Source of the DNA: an uncultured Kiritimatiellota bacterium
Lineage (GTDB): Bacteria; Verrucomicrobiota; Kiritimatiellia; RFP12; UBA1067
Assembly: GCA_934635045.1 (NCBI GenBank)
Contig: CAKTZA010000101.1
Location: 1 to 8,624, forward strand
Length of the DNA stretch: 8,624 bases
Reading direction: 5' to 3'
Position numbers and translations under genes: made by a program
Shown: positions 1 to 6,303 of the stretch, piece by piece
How the letters are laid out: each line of letters opens with the position of its first letter
How positions within the stretch are numbered: the first letter of the stretch is position 1
The notes under the pieces: generated by a model
What the model was told of the DNA's origin: nothing
The model's input: the letters and a program-made list of their open reading frames with translations, nothing else
Databases searched by the model: none

Positions 1-27
1 GCCCGCAAGCGAAAAACGCACGCGGGC
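1..27 (-). terminator. Possible stem-loop terminator downstream of deoC, cut by the window edge
   Basis: GCCCGC (1-6) pairs with GCGGGC (22-27), and inside it GCG (9-11) pairs with CGC (17-19) around an AAAAA loop. A 2x2 internal loop separates the two helices. The hairpin lies 46 bp beyond the deoC stop, where a terminator of the GH95-deoC unit would be expected. The U-run that would prove it would lie outside the window, so this could also be an ordinary hairpin. Confidence 0.3.
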
Positions 28-71
28 TTGGGCGGAAACGCGATTTTCGAATTTTCAACTGGCAAACTCGG

Positions 72-80
72 GTTATAGCA
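72..80 (-). promoter_or_regulatory. Candidate extended -10 overlapping the deoC stop codon, pointing left
   Basis: On the minus strand the sequence reads TGCTATAAC, and the TAA inside it is the deoC stop. It resembles the extended -10 elements before other genes in this window. It could drive a leftward gene beyond position 1. No convincing start codon with an open frame is visible in the remaining 70 bp, and the stem-loop at 1-27 argues against it. An 8-bp tandem repeat, ATTTTCGA then ATTTTCAA (43-58), lies just downstream of the predicted start point. Confidence 0.25.
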
Positions 81-729
81 CATGGCAGATCGCGACGCCC
101 GCCGAGCAGCCGAGCCGCGTCGCGCCCGCCGCGACCATCGCCTCCGCCGTCGCGCGGTCGCGGATGCCGCCCGCCGCCTTGACGCCCATCTCCGGCCCGA
201 CGGTCTTCCGCATGAGCCGCACGTCCTCGACCGTCGCGCCGCCCGCGCCGAAGCCCGTCGAGGTCTTCACGAAGTCGAAGCCGACCTTCTGCGCAATCTT
301 GCAGCCGCGCACGATCTCCGCCTTCGTCAGGTTGCAGCATTCGAGGATCAGCTTCAGCGTGACGTCCGAGCGGAACGTGCGGCACGTGCGCACCCACTGG
401 AGCAGTTCCGCCTCGCAGGCCGCCGGCGCGTACTTGAGCAGCCGCTGGTTGACGACGAGATCCAGCTCGTCCGCGCCCGCCTGGATCGCGTCCGCCGCCT
501 CGAAGCACTTCGTGCGGTTCGTGTTCGCGCCGAGCGGAAAGCCGATCACGGTGCAGACCTTCACGCCGCTGCCGTGCAGGAGCTGCGCCGCCGCCGTCAC
601 CTCGGCCGGGTTCACGCAGACCGAGGCGAAGCCGTAGCGCCGCGCCTCCGCGCAGAGTTTCGTGATCGCCGCCTTGTCGCCGGACGGCTTCAGGAACGTG
701 TGGTCAATGAGCGGCGCGAAGTTCGTCAT
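73..729 (-). CDS. deoC: Deoxyribose-phosphate aldolase
   Basis: Cytosolic class I aldolase (EC 4.1.2.4) that splits 2-deoxy-D-ribose 5-phosphate into glyceraldehyde 3-phosphate and acetaldehyde in deoxynucleoside salvage. The 218 residues match the short (Bacillus-type) DeoC length, and a TIM barrel is expected. The Schiff-base lysine is K155 in KTSTGF. The second active-site lysine is K184 in KAAGGIR. The proton-relay aspartate is D90 in ELDLVVN. GFPLGANTN (64-72) is the conserved loop after strand 3. The ATG at 729 is chosen because the family N-terminus (LIDHTFLKP) follows directly. It lies inside the 3' end of the GH95 gene (26-bp overlap), with a weak AAAGG about 12 nt upstream, so translation probably depends on coupling. 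Small deviations such as LILECCNLT for the usual LIxET-LLT do not touch the catalytic residues. No nucleoside phosphorylase or deoxyribomutase lies nearby, so its pathway role here is not fixed by context. Confidence 0.95.
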   Translation of the reverse strand: MTNFAPLIDHTFLKPSGDKAAITKLCAEARRYGFASVCVNPAEVTAAAQLLHGSGVKVCTVIGFPLGANTNRTKCFEAADAIQAGADELDLVVNQRLLKYAPAACEAELLQWVRTCRTFRSDVTLKLILECCNLTKAEIVRGCKIAQKVGFDFVKTSTGFGAGGATVEDVRLMRKTVGPEMGVKAAGGIRDRATAEAMVAAGATRLGCSAGVAICHVL

Positions 730-2737
730 ATCGAATTTCAGCCTTTCCGTTCACGCGCCGCCCGGAGACGCGCCGTCCGTCCGACAGCGCGAGGTTCTCG
801 AAGGAGACGTCCTTCCAGTCGTCGGGGCAGCCCCGGAAGAACGCGACCCGCCCGTTCGTCTCGTGGGCCATCAGCTCCAGCACGGCCGTCACCGCCGCGC
901 ACTGGCCGTCCATCTGCATGACTGTCGGCCGCCCCATCATGACCGTGAAGCCCGGACGGAAGGCGTCATGCAGCGACCCGTGGCCCGGATTGTTGTAGAA
1001 CGTCTTCCAGTTGCGGAGCGTCTGCACGGCGGCCTCCGCGCTGCCGAAGCGCGTGTGCAGGATCGACGCCCAGGGGACGCACCAGCCGCTCCATTCGCCC
1101 GTCCCCTTCAGCACCCAGTTGCGGTAGGTCGTGCCCGCCGCCTGCCGCGCGGCCGCGTCGCCGAAGTCGATCGTGTCGAACGGATAGAGCCCGGCCATGT
1201 GCGAGTGGTGGCGGTGCGAGGCGACGAAGGGCTGGCCCTCGAACAGCTGGAAGCCGCCCGGCCCGTTCGTGAAGGCCGGCAGGCGCCGCAGCACGTCGCC
1301 CCACATCGGGTCGGGCGCCTCGCCGAGCAGCCGCGCCGCGTCCGTCAGGTCGCGCGCGAGGCGGTGCGCGGCCGCGAGCTGGAACGACGGATCGCGTCCG
1401 ACGGCCTTCTGCACGTCCGACGCGCCCCACTCCGGCGAGGGACCGAGCGGAATCGAGAGGCGTCCGTCCTTCTCCTCCATCATCGCGCGATAGACGTTCA
1501 TCGCTCCCTTCATGAAGTCGAGGGCGTCCGACCGCAGGAACGCGACGTCGCCCGAATAGCGCACGTAGCGCATCATCAGCGAGGCGATCCACGCCGTCGA
1601 GGCGTGGTCGATCGTGCCCGTCCAGAATCCGCCGATGCAGACGCCGCGATCGTCGACCGAATGCGGCAGCACGTAGCCGTCGTCGATCGCGACGAACTTC
1701 CGCGCGTTGTCGCGCAGGAGCGGACGCCACGCGAGCACCATGCGAAAGAGCGGCATCAGGTTGCGGAAATGACCGCCGCGATAGGCGGGCGAATAGCATT
1801 CCTGCACGTTGATGTTGAAGTGGTAGTCGCCGTTCCACGGCACGAGGCGGTCGTCTTCCAGCCACGGCCCCTGCAGGCCGGCGGCGAAGCCGTCCGGATC
1901 GGTCATCGCACCGAACTTGTACATGCCGAGGTCGAAGATCTGCTGCACGACAGGATCGGGCACCTTCACGCGCGCGCCTTCCCGCCAGAACGCGGCCCAG
2001 TGCGCCCGCGACTCGTCAGACACGCGGTCAAACGCAGGCGCCGCGCCCGCCCCGGCCGACGCGCCACGCCCCGTCTGGAGCGTCAGCTCGCGCCCCGCCG
2101 TCCGCCACGCGAGCCAGACGGGCTCATCCGCCGGGAGCCGCCAGCGAAAGCCGCCCGCGCCCGGCGCCGCACCGTCGATGACCTGCGCCTTCTCGAAGCC
2201 GCGATTCGCCAGCGTCTGCCAGACGGCGAAGTCCGTCGCCGGCACCGAGCGAACCGCATAGGCGACATCCGCCGGCACGCGCAGCGCAAAGGCGTGGCTC
2301 GTCCGCGACATCGCCAGCTCCACGCGCGAACCGTCCGAGAACGCGAGTTCGCCAAGGCCCGTCGCGGTGTCGAGCGCGCCGCGCGCGAGCGTCTTGCCGG
2401 GCACCGTCACGACGACGCGCCCCAGCGGCAGCATGTAGGGATTGTAGCGGCCGCCCCAGTTCGGCGGCGGCTCGTTCGAGAAGAGGGCCTTGAGCTGCGC
2501 GTTGTCGCGCGTCGCCACCGCCGCGCGGATGTTCGCGTAGCTCTGCTCGGCCGTCCAGGCATAGCCGCCGCGATGGTCCCAGAGGTCGCCGCGCCCGACC
2601 GTGAGATTGACCGTCTCGCCGCCGCCCCAGACGAGGACGCCCGTGCGGCCGTCCGCAAACGGGAGGCCTTCGTGACAGGAACCCGTGCGCGGAAATTCCC
2701 ACTGAACCAATGTCGCCAGAAGAAGTGTCGTAATCAT
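704..2737 (-). CDS. GH95-like glycoside hydrolase (alpha-L-fucosidase or related)
   Basis: 677 residues with the GH95 layout. The N-terminal beta region contains ADGRTGVLVWGG (28-39) and GRGDLWDHRGG, matching the usual GNGRLGAMVFGG and DTLWSG signatures. An (alpha/alpha)6 barrel follows. Catalytic-site motifs are present in the expected order: DYHFNINVQ (304-312; N308 and N310 are the base-assisting asparagines), PSPEWG (433-438; E436 as general acid), HRHHSHMAGLYP (508-519) and MQMDGQ (607-612; D610 as base). Family knowledge predicts inverting cleavage of terminal alpha-1,2-L-fucose, but some GH95 members act on L-galactose, so substrate is uncertain. The open frame extends upstream to 2911, but those 58 codons are unlike any protein and cross an inverted repeat. 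The ATG at 2737 directly follows a promoter and begins MITTLLLATL. That hydrophobic stretch is short and lacks basic residues, so secretion is unclear. The protein is somewhat shorter than typical GH95 enzymes. It shares an operon with deoC. Confidence 0.82.
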   Translation of the reverse strand: MITTLLLATLVQWEFPRTGSCHEGLPFADGRTGVLVWGGGETVNLTVGRGDLWDHRGGYAWTAEQSYANIRAAVATRDNAQLKALFSNEPPPNWGGRYNPYMLPLGRVVVTVPGKTLARGALDTATGLGELAFSDGSRVELAMSRTSHAFALRVPADVAYAVRSVPATDFAVWQTLANRGFEKAQVIDGAAPGAGGFRWRLPADEPVWLAWRTAGRELTLQTGRGASAGAGAAPAFDRVSDESRAHWAAFWREGARVKVPDPVVQQIFDLGMYKFGAMTDPDGFAAGLQGPWLEDDRLVPWNGDYHFNINVQECYSPAYRGGHFRNLMPLFRMVLAWRPLLRDNARKFVAIDDGYVLPHSVDDRGVCIGGFWTGTIDHASTAWIASLMMRYVRYSGDVAFLRSDALDFMKGAMNVYRAMMEEKDGRLSIPLGPSPEWGASDVQKAVGRDPSFQLAAAHRLARDLTDAARLLGEAPDPMWGDVLRRLPAFTNGPGGFQLFEGQPFVASHRHHSHMAGLYPFDTIDFGDAAARQAAGTTYRNWVLKGTGEWSGWCVPWASILHTRFGSAEAAVQTLRNWKTFYNNPGHGSLHDAFRPGFTVMMGRPTVMQMDGQCAAVTAVLELMAHETNGRVAFFRGCPDDWKDVSFENLALSDGRRVSGRRVNGKAEIRYDELRAAH

Positions 2738-2773
2738 GGTCGGCAGTATAGCATTTCCCCGTCCGCCGCACAA
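2738..2773 (-). promoter_or_regulatory. Promoter of the GH95-deoC operon, predicted leaderless
   Basis: The minus strand carries TATACT (2745-2750) preceded by TGC, giving an extended -10. Seventeen bases upstream is TTGTGC (2768-2773), which matches the first half of a -35. Only 7 nt separate the -10 from the ATG, so transcription should start at or next to the start codon. There is no Shine-Dalgarno sequence. Flanking arms CCGTCCG (2759-2765) and CGGACGG (2784-2790) form a 7-bp dyad enclosing the -35, which could be an operator. Confidence 0.6.
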
Positions 2774-2791
2774 GAGCCGCCCCCGGACGGA

Positions 2792-2818
2792 GCAGGGCTT
2801 CAGCCTAAAAAAGGATCC
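2792..2818 (+). repeat. Left inverted repeat of the 490-bp element
   Basis: It begins GCAGGGCTTCAGCCT, then six A residues and GGATCC. Its reverse complement closely matches the repeat at 3254-3281, with 14 of the first 15 positions identical. The pair faces inward from the two edges of the gene-free region. The A-run follows the small GGCTTCAGCC palindrome on this strand, so the unit does not work as a terminator in either direction. Confidence 0.6.
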
Positions 2819-2890
2819 TCTCCCTGCGCGACGGACAGCCGTTCGCATCATTGTCCCATCGGCCCGACAGATCGCCCGAACCGTCGCTCC

Positions 2891-2996
2891 GGGAATCGCA
2901 CCTGTCGCCACACGTCAGTCAATCGAACGTGACGAGACATTCCCCTCGGCAGAATGCGCTTCCACAAGCGAGAACACCGAGGCGACAGGCGATCCC
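2891..2996. other. Predicted multibranched RNA/DNA fold inside the 490-bp element
   Basis: CCTGTCGCC (2901-2909) pairs perfectly with GGCGACAGG (2981-2989). After a small bulge the helix continues: GGGAATCG (2891-2898) pairs with CGATCCC (2990-2996), one base bulged. Inside the loop lie successive short hairpins: CACGT/ACGTG (2911-2915 and 2927-2931), CATTC/GAATG (2938-2942 and 2952-2956) and CGCTT/AAGCG around CCAC (2957-2970). The result is a closed multi-arm junction. Inverted repeats look the same on both strands, so the transcribed strand is unknown. It matches no RNA family I recognise. Confidence 0.4.
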
Positions 2997-3023
2997 TGCG
3001 CTCCTCTCGCGCGACTGTCGGCT

Positions 3024-3052
3024 CCTCTGGGCCAGAGGCGGCTTGCGCCGCC
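3024..3052. repeat. Overlapping perfect hairpins
   Basis: CCTCTGG (3024-3030) and CCAGAGG (3032-3038) form a near-continuous palindrome. It overlaps GGCGGC (3037-3042) with GCCGCC (3047-3052) around a TTGC tetraloop. The two stems share two bases, so they compete slightly or stack end to end. They lie in the middle of the gene-free element. Confidence 0.5.
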
Positions 3053-3190
3053 GCTTCGCGAGGGTCTGCGGTCGTCAGATGGATGCAGAAGGAGGAGAAG
3101 GTTTCAAGGACGAGGAATAGGCTACGCACGGCCGTCAGGACGCCCAAGTCGCCCGCCCGGAAGCGGGAGCACCGTTGCCCCGAAGCACGC

Positions 3191-3218
3191 CGCACGTCGG
3201 CAAGCGACGGGACGTGCG
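3191..3218. repeat. 8-bp hairpin near the right end of the element
   Basis: CGCACGTC (3191-3198) pairs perfectly with GACGTGCG (3211-3218) across a 12-nt loop. No T-run follows on either strand, so it is not an intrinsic terminator for pgpA. It adds to the high density of hairpins between the two inverted repeats. Confidence 0.5.
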
Positions 3219-3253
3219 CGACAAGCCAATGATGTGGACGACTTACGGAGAGC

Positions 3254-3281
3254 GGATCATCTTTTCAGGCTGAACCCCTGC
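3254..3281 (-). repeat. Right inverted repeat of the 490-bp element
   Basis: Read on the minus strand it starts GCAGGGGTTCAGCCTGAAAA and ends GATCC, matching the left copy at 2792-2818. Its outer end is 11 bp past the pgpA stop codon, so any insertion would have spared the gene. It also contains the palindrome TTCAGGCTGAA. Confidence 0.6.
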
Positions 3282-3292
3282 AGAACGGGTGA

Positions 3293-3760
3293 TCACCGCG
3301 CCCAGACGAAGAGGTAGATCGCCCAGTTGAGCGCCAGCGAATAGAGGTTCGCGAGGAAGTCGTCGATGACGATGCCGCGCCCGCCGGGAATGGACTGGAG
3401 CCGCCGGCACGGCCACGGCTTCAAGATGTCCACCGCGCGGATGACGCAGAAGAAGACGAGCATCGACCACCACGGCAGCGACGCGAGCGGAATGCCGATG
3501 AGCGCCAGCGGATAGAGCATCCACTCGTCCGCCGTGATGCGTCCGTCGTCCTTGATGCCGAGTGCCTGCTCCGCGACGTCGCAGAACGGTATCGCGAGGA
3601 GCGTGAAGCCGAGACACGCCGGAATCTGCAGCGCGAGCGGCAGCGCCGCCACCGCATACGCAAGCGCGACGCCGGGCAACGAGCCGAACGTGCCCGGCGC
3701 GAACGGCGCAACGAGGCCGAGGCCAAAGCCGCTCGCAACGAAGACGCAGAACTTCCTCAT
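3293..3760 (-). CDS. pgpA: Phosphatidylglycerophosphatase A
   Basis: Inner-membrane phosphatase that converts phosphatidylglycerophosphate to phosphatidylglycerol, the last step of PG synthesis. The 155 residues match the PgpA family size (about 150-170). Diagnostic motifs are GTFGSLPG (23-30), KDDGRITADE (70-79), KPWPCRRLQ (114-122) and GGRGIVIDD (126-134) with the paired aspartates D133 and D134. Hydrophobic segments lie at about 10-20, 30-60, 82-110 and 138-153. The ATG at 3760 overlaps the stop of the preceding gene in a TCAT (ATGA) junction. GAGG at 3768-3771 gives a 7-nt Shine-Dalgarno spacing and confirms this start. It is the last gene of the rlmB operon. No terminator is visible after it, only the inverted-repeat element. 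Confidence 0.93.
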   Translation of the reverse strand: MRKFCVFVASGFGLGLVAPFAPGTFGSLPGVALAYAVAALPLALQIPACLGFTLLAIPFCDVAEQALGIKDDGRITADEWMLYPLALIGIPLASLPWWSMLVFFCVIRAVDILKPWPCRRLQSIPGGRGIVIDDFLANLYSLALNWAIYLFVWAR

Positions 3761-4233
3761 GCCGCCGCCTCGTCCTTCTTCAGTTTCGCCACCACGTCGC
3801 GCACGCCCGCATGGTGCCAGGCGTCAAGCTTGATGCCGTCCACGCGCACAATGCCCTTCTTCTCCCACTGCGACCAGTCGATGCGCTTCACGTCGGCGAA
3901 CGCGCGCCGCACGCCCCGAAAGACAAACCCCGTGTCGTCATAGTCGAAGCGGAACCGCGCGAGCAGGCCGACGTGTCCGGCGATGACGAGGGACGCAAGC
4001 AGCGCGAGGAGCGAGAAGCCATGCTGCGTCTGCGTCTTCTGACGCTTGAACGCATCGAGGTCAAAGCCGGCGGGCGCGTCGCTGCCCTCGATGGAGCGGT
4101 AGAGTTCCGCCGCCGGCGTCGCCGGATAGCGCACGAACCCGTCGTAGCCGAACCAGCCCGAAAGCCCCAGCATCAGGAGCGCGACGCCAAGATGCCGCAC
4201 GGCGAACTCGCGATTGAGCGTCAGTCTTTTCAT
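3757..4233 (-). CDS. Two-TM membrane protein with possible PH-like domain, function unknown
   Basis: I do not recognise this 158-residue protein as a named family. It has a basic N-terminus (MKRLTLNREFAVRH), a hydrophobic segment at about 14-30, a polar loop at 31-71 that should face the periplasm, and a second segment at about 73-92. A cytoplasmic tail of about 65 residues follows. The tail alternates hydrophobic and polar residues (FRFDYDDTGFVFRG, then VKRIDWSQWEKKGIVRVDGIKLDAW) and ends in a probable helix (VRDVVAKLKKDE). That order, two TMs, beta strands and a C-terminal helix, resembles small bacterial PH-domain membrane proteins; this is inferred from pattern only. Its ATG overlaps the rlmB stop by ATGA, GAGG at 4242-4245 gives an 8-nt spacing, and its own stop overlaps the pgpA start. 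It is therefore co-translated between a ribosomal RNA methylase and a phospholipid enzyme. Confidence 0.85.
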   Translation of the reverse strand: MKRLTLNREFAVRHLGVALLMLGLSGWFGYDGFVRYPATPAAELYRSIEGSDAPAGFDLDAFKRQKTQTQHGFSLLALLASLVIAGHVGLLARFRFDYDDTGFVFRGVRRAFADVKRIDWSQWEKKGIVRVDGIKLDAWHHAGVRDVVAKLKKDEAAA

Positions 4234-5021
4234 CCTCTTTGCCTCAGAATCTCGTACAGCGTCACGGCGGCGGCGACGCCGGCGTTCAGCGACTCGAAGC
4301 CGCCCGGCATCGGCAGTTCGCCGATGAAGTCGCAGGTCTCGCGCACGAGCCGCGAGATCCCCGCGCCCTCCGCGCCGACGACGAGCCCGACGCGCCCCTT
4401 GAAGTCGATTTGCGTGTAGGGCTTCGCGTCCTTGCCCCAGTCAAGCCCCGTGAACCAGAGGCCCGCCTCCTTGAGATCCGCCATCGCGCGCGGCAGGTTG
4501 ACGACGTGCGCGACCTTCAGGTGCTCGGCGCCGCCCGCCGAGGCGCGCACCGCCGCCGGCGTGATGCCGCACGCGCGGTCCTCCGGGATGACGACGCCCG
4601 TCGCGCCGACCGCGCACGCCGTGCGCAGAATCGAGCCGACGTTCTGCGGATCCTCCAAATGGTCGAGGACGACGACGAGCGCGTTCTCGTCTTCCGCCGC
4701 CGAGACGATCTCCTCGAAGCCGACGTAGGGATAGCCCGTCGTCTTGATCGCGCAGCCTTGATGGTGGCCGAAGCGCGTGAGGCGGTCAAGCGCCTCGCGC
4801 TCCATCGTGCGGATGACGAGGCGGCGGCTCTGCGCCTCGTCGCGGATGCGCCGCAGCTGGTCGTCCTCGTCCGGCGACGCCGGCGGCAGGATGATCTCCG
4901 AGCAGGTGCGCCGTCCGGCGGCCAGCACCTCCTCGACGGGATTGCGCCCGTAGATCCATTCGCCGCCCGTCACGAGTTCGCGCGGCCCCTTGTGATGTCG
5001 TCTATTCTGGTAATTGCCCAT
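4230..5021 (-). CDS. rlmB: 23S rRNA (guanosine-2'-O)-methyltransferase, SpoU/TrmH family
   Basis: Cytosolic SAM-dependent methyltransferase. The RlmB subgroup methylates the ribose of G2251 (E. coli numbering) in the 23S rRNA P-loop. An N-terminal substrate-binding domain (about 20-100) begins with the signature WIYGRNPVEEVL (22-33). The C-terminal SPOUT trefoil-knot domain has motif 1 DPQNVGSILRTA (124-135; N127 and R133), motif 2 VVGAEGAGISR (214-224; E218) and motif 3 PMPGGFESLNAGVAAAVTLYE (N246). Motif 3 is usually SLNVSVA; the A-G here is a mild variation. The basic start (NRRHHKG) may bind RNA. The length of 263 is normal. RlmB and the related tRNA TrmH are close relatives; the IYGRNPV start and RQR end favour RlmB. 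The ATG at 5021 follows an extended -10 by 9 nt and has no Shine-Dalgarno, so a near-leaderless mRNA is predicted. It is first gene of a three-gene operon. Confidence 0.88.
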   Translation of the reverse strand: MGNYQNRRHHKGPRELVTGGEWIYGRNPVEEVLAAGRRTCSEIILPPASPDEDDQLRRIRDEAQSRRLVIRTMEREALDRLTRFGHHQGCAIKTTGYPYVGFEEIVSAAEDENALVVVLDHLEDPQNVGSILRTACAVGATGVVIPEDRACGITPAAVRASAGGAEHLKVAHVVNLPRAMADLKEAGLWFTGLDWGKDAKPYTQIDFKGRVGLVVGAEGAGISRLVRETCDFIGELPMPGGFESLNAGVAAAVTLYEILRQRG

Positions 5022-5039
5022 AAGTCGCGTAGTATACCA
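5022..5039 (-). promoter_or_regulatory. Extended -10 promoter of the rlmB operon
   Basis: The minus strand reads TGGTATACT at 5031-5039, with 9 nt to the rlmB ATG. Transcription should begin about 2-4 nt before the start codon. No good -35 is seen at 16-18 bp spacing (AGAAAT at best). The promoter fills the whole 30-bp gap after the efflux-adaptor gene, and no terminator is visible in the gap. Confidence 0.6.
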
Positions 5040-5051
5040 TACGAAAGGCCG

Positions 5052-6287
5052 TCATTTCTTCGGCTCGGGCGCCGTGCCCGCCGTGCCGAACTTCGGCCGC
5101 TTCGGCATGAACGGGTTGCTCGCCGCGTCCGTCGGATGGGCGAGCGTCGAGGCCGTCTGGTAGCCGACGACCGCCTCCTTCCCCTCGAACGCATCGCCGC
5201 CCACCAGCTCCGTGAAGGAGTCGTCCGAGACGCCCTCCGTGACGAGGTGCGGCGTCAGCTTGCCGTCCGCGCCCACAAGCCAGATCTTGCGGCCGCGCGG
5301 CACCTCGCCCGGCGCGCGGTCCTCCTCCTTCGGACGGAAGCGGAACGCCGCCGCCGAAACGACGACCGCGTCCTCGGCGCGCGCCGTCTCGATGGACAGC
5401 GTCGCCGTCATGCCGGGGAACAGCATCTCGTCCGGATTCTCCGCCTCGATGATGATCGGATACGTGACGACGTTGTTCGTCGTCGTCGCGGCGAGGCGGA
5501 TCTGCCGCACCTTGCCCGCGAACTTGCGCCGATAGGCGTCCGCCGTGAAGGTTACGGACTGCCCGACCTTGATGTTGCCAACGTCCGCCTCCGGCACGGT
5601 CGCCTCGACCCACACGGTCTTCAGGTCTTCCGCAATCGTCAGCACGGGCACCGCGTTCATCGACGAGACGACCGTCTCGCCCTCCTCGACCTTGCGCGCG
5701 AGGACGACGCCGTTTACGGGCGAGCGGATCGTGCAGTAGTCGAGATCGGCCTTCGCCTTCGAGACGGACGCCTCGGACTGCTCGACGGACGCCTTCGCGC
5801 TGTCGAGCGACGCGGCCGCGCTGTCCCGCGCCTCGATCGCCGCGTCGAGGTCGGCCTCCGAGCACATCTCCTTCCTGAAAAGCGCCTGCTTGCGCACGAG
5901 CGTCTTCTCCGCGAGCGTGAGCGCCGCCTCGCACTGCTTCACCTTCGCCCGGTTGCCGTGCAGCTGACCGACAGCATTGCGGTACGTCGCCTCGTAGACG
6001 AGCGGGTCGATGAGCGCGACGACCTGCCCGTTCGTCACGGTCGAGTTGTAGTCGACGAAGAGCTTGATGACCTTGCCGTTCACCTGCGCGCCGACGGGAA
6101 TGCCGCTCGGCGTGTTGCGCGGCTGGACGGTTCCCGTCGCCTCGACCGTGCGCACGAGATCCGTGCGCGTGATCGGCGCGAAGCGGTACTTCGGCCCCTT
6201 CGGCCCGCCGCCGAACGGCGCGCCGCCCTCCTTGCCGCACCCGGCGACGAGCAACGCCGCCGCGCACACGACCATCAGATTTCTCAT
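5052..6287 (-). CDS. MacA-like periplasmic adaptor (HlyD/RND-MFP family), lipoprotein
   Basis: Periplasmic adaptor linking an inner-membrane pump to an outer-membrane channel. The N-terminus is a type II signal peptide with lipobox VAGC, so C17 should be lipidated. A first lipoyl half (PVGAQVNGKVIKLFVDYNSTV, about 64-84) is followed by an alpha-helical coiled-coil hairpin (about 100-182). The second lipoyl half is CTIRSPVNGVVLARKVEEGETV (185-206). Beta-barrel (about 225-300) and membrane-proximal domains (about 300-385) follow. The C-terminus is low-complexity and proline-rich (NPFMPKRP). Length (411) and the GAQVNG and DYNSTV motifs place it nearer MacA than AcrA. MacA normally works with the ABC transporter MacB and a TolC-like channel, but the next gene downstream is rlmB, so its partner must be elsewhere or absent. 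AAGGGG (6292-6297) is a close Shine-Dalgarno. It has its own promoter and an operator-like dyad. Confidence 0.88.
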   Translation of the reverse strand: MRNLMVVCAAALLVAGCGKEGGAPFGGGPKGPKYRFAPITRTDLVRTVEATGTVQPRNTPSGIPVGAQVNGKVIKLFVDYNSTVTNGQVVALIDPLVYEATYRNAVGQLHGNRAKVKQCEAALTLAEKTLVRKQALFRKEMCSEADLDAAIEARDSAAASLDSAKASVEQSEASVSKAKADLDYCTIRSPVNGVVLARKVEEGETVVSSMNAVPVLTIAEDLKTVWVEATVPEADVGNIKVGQSVTFTADAYRRKFAGKVRQIRLAATTTNNVVTYPIIIEAENPDEMLFPGMTATLSIETARAEDAVVVSAAAFRFRPKEEDRAPGEVPRGRKIWLVGADGKLTPHLVTEGVSDDSFTELVGGDAFEGKEAVVGYQTASTLAHPTDAASNPFMPKRPKFGTAGTAPEPKK

Positions 6288-6303
6288 GCTGCCCCTTTCA
6301 AAA

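Larger units (their letters stand above)
2792..3281. mobile_element. Gene-free element bounded by inverted repeats (MITE-like candidate)
   Basis: The 555 bp between the GH95 start and the pgpA stop hold no credible gene. About 490 bp of it is bounded by two inverted copies of a 27-28 bp sequence that agree at roughly 23 aligned positions. Weaker symmetry continues inward: TCTCC follows both ends, and CATCATTG (2846-2853) mirrors CAATGATG (3227-3234). The interior has many short hairpins. Open frames inside it are arginine-rich and look non-coding. No target-site duplication is evident. The arrangement fits a non-autonomous transposable element, an old decayed insertion, or a structured RNA locus; the sequence alone cannot decide. 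Confidence 0.4.

Noticed and set aside
2795..2812. Intrinsic terminator (GGCTTCAGCC plus A-run)
   Set aside because: The A-run follows the palindrome on the plus strand, so on the minus strand the T-run comes before the stem; the order is wrong for both directions, and the stem is only 4 bp.
662..2932. Plus-strand 756-codon open frame
   Set aside because: It lies antisense to the GH95 gene and is arginine/alanine-rich with no recognisable domain; it is a frame shadow of GC-rich codon use.
2848..3195. Minus-strand 115-codon frame inside the inverted-repeat element
   Set aside because: It has no ribosome site or promoter and passes through several hairpins. The hydrophobic run VRSLFLVLETF is not enough to call a gene, though it could be a relic if the element once coded.
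2738..3292. tRNA, tmRNA, RNase P RNA or SRP RNA in the intergenic gap
   Set aside because: I looked on both strands for GAGGAAAGTCC (RNase P), the tmRNA 3' tRNA-like end, the T-loop GGTTCGA context and the SRP tetraloop region, and found none.
2736..3317. Plus-strand 193-codon frame across the gene-free region
   Set aside because: It runs through both inverted repeats and into the 3' end of pgpA, and the translation is arginine-rich without any domain.
5002..6267. Minus-strand 421-codon frame overlapping the MacA-like gene
   Set aside because: It is an offset frame of the same region, dominated by G/R/A, with no signal peptide or family motif.
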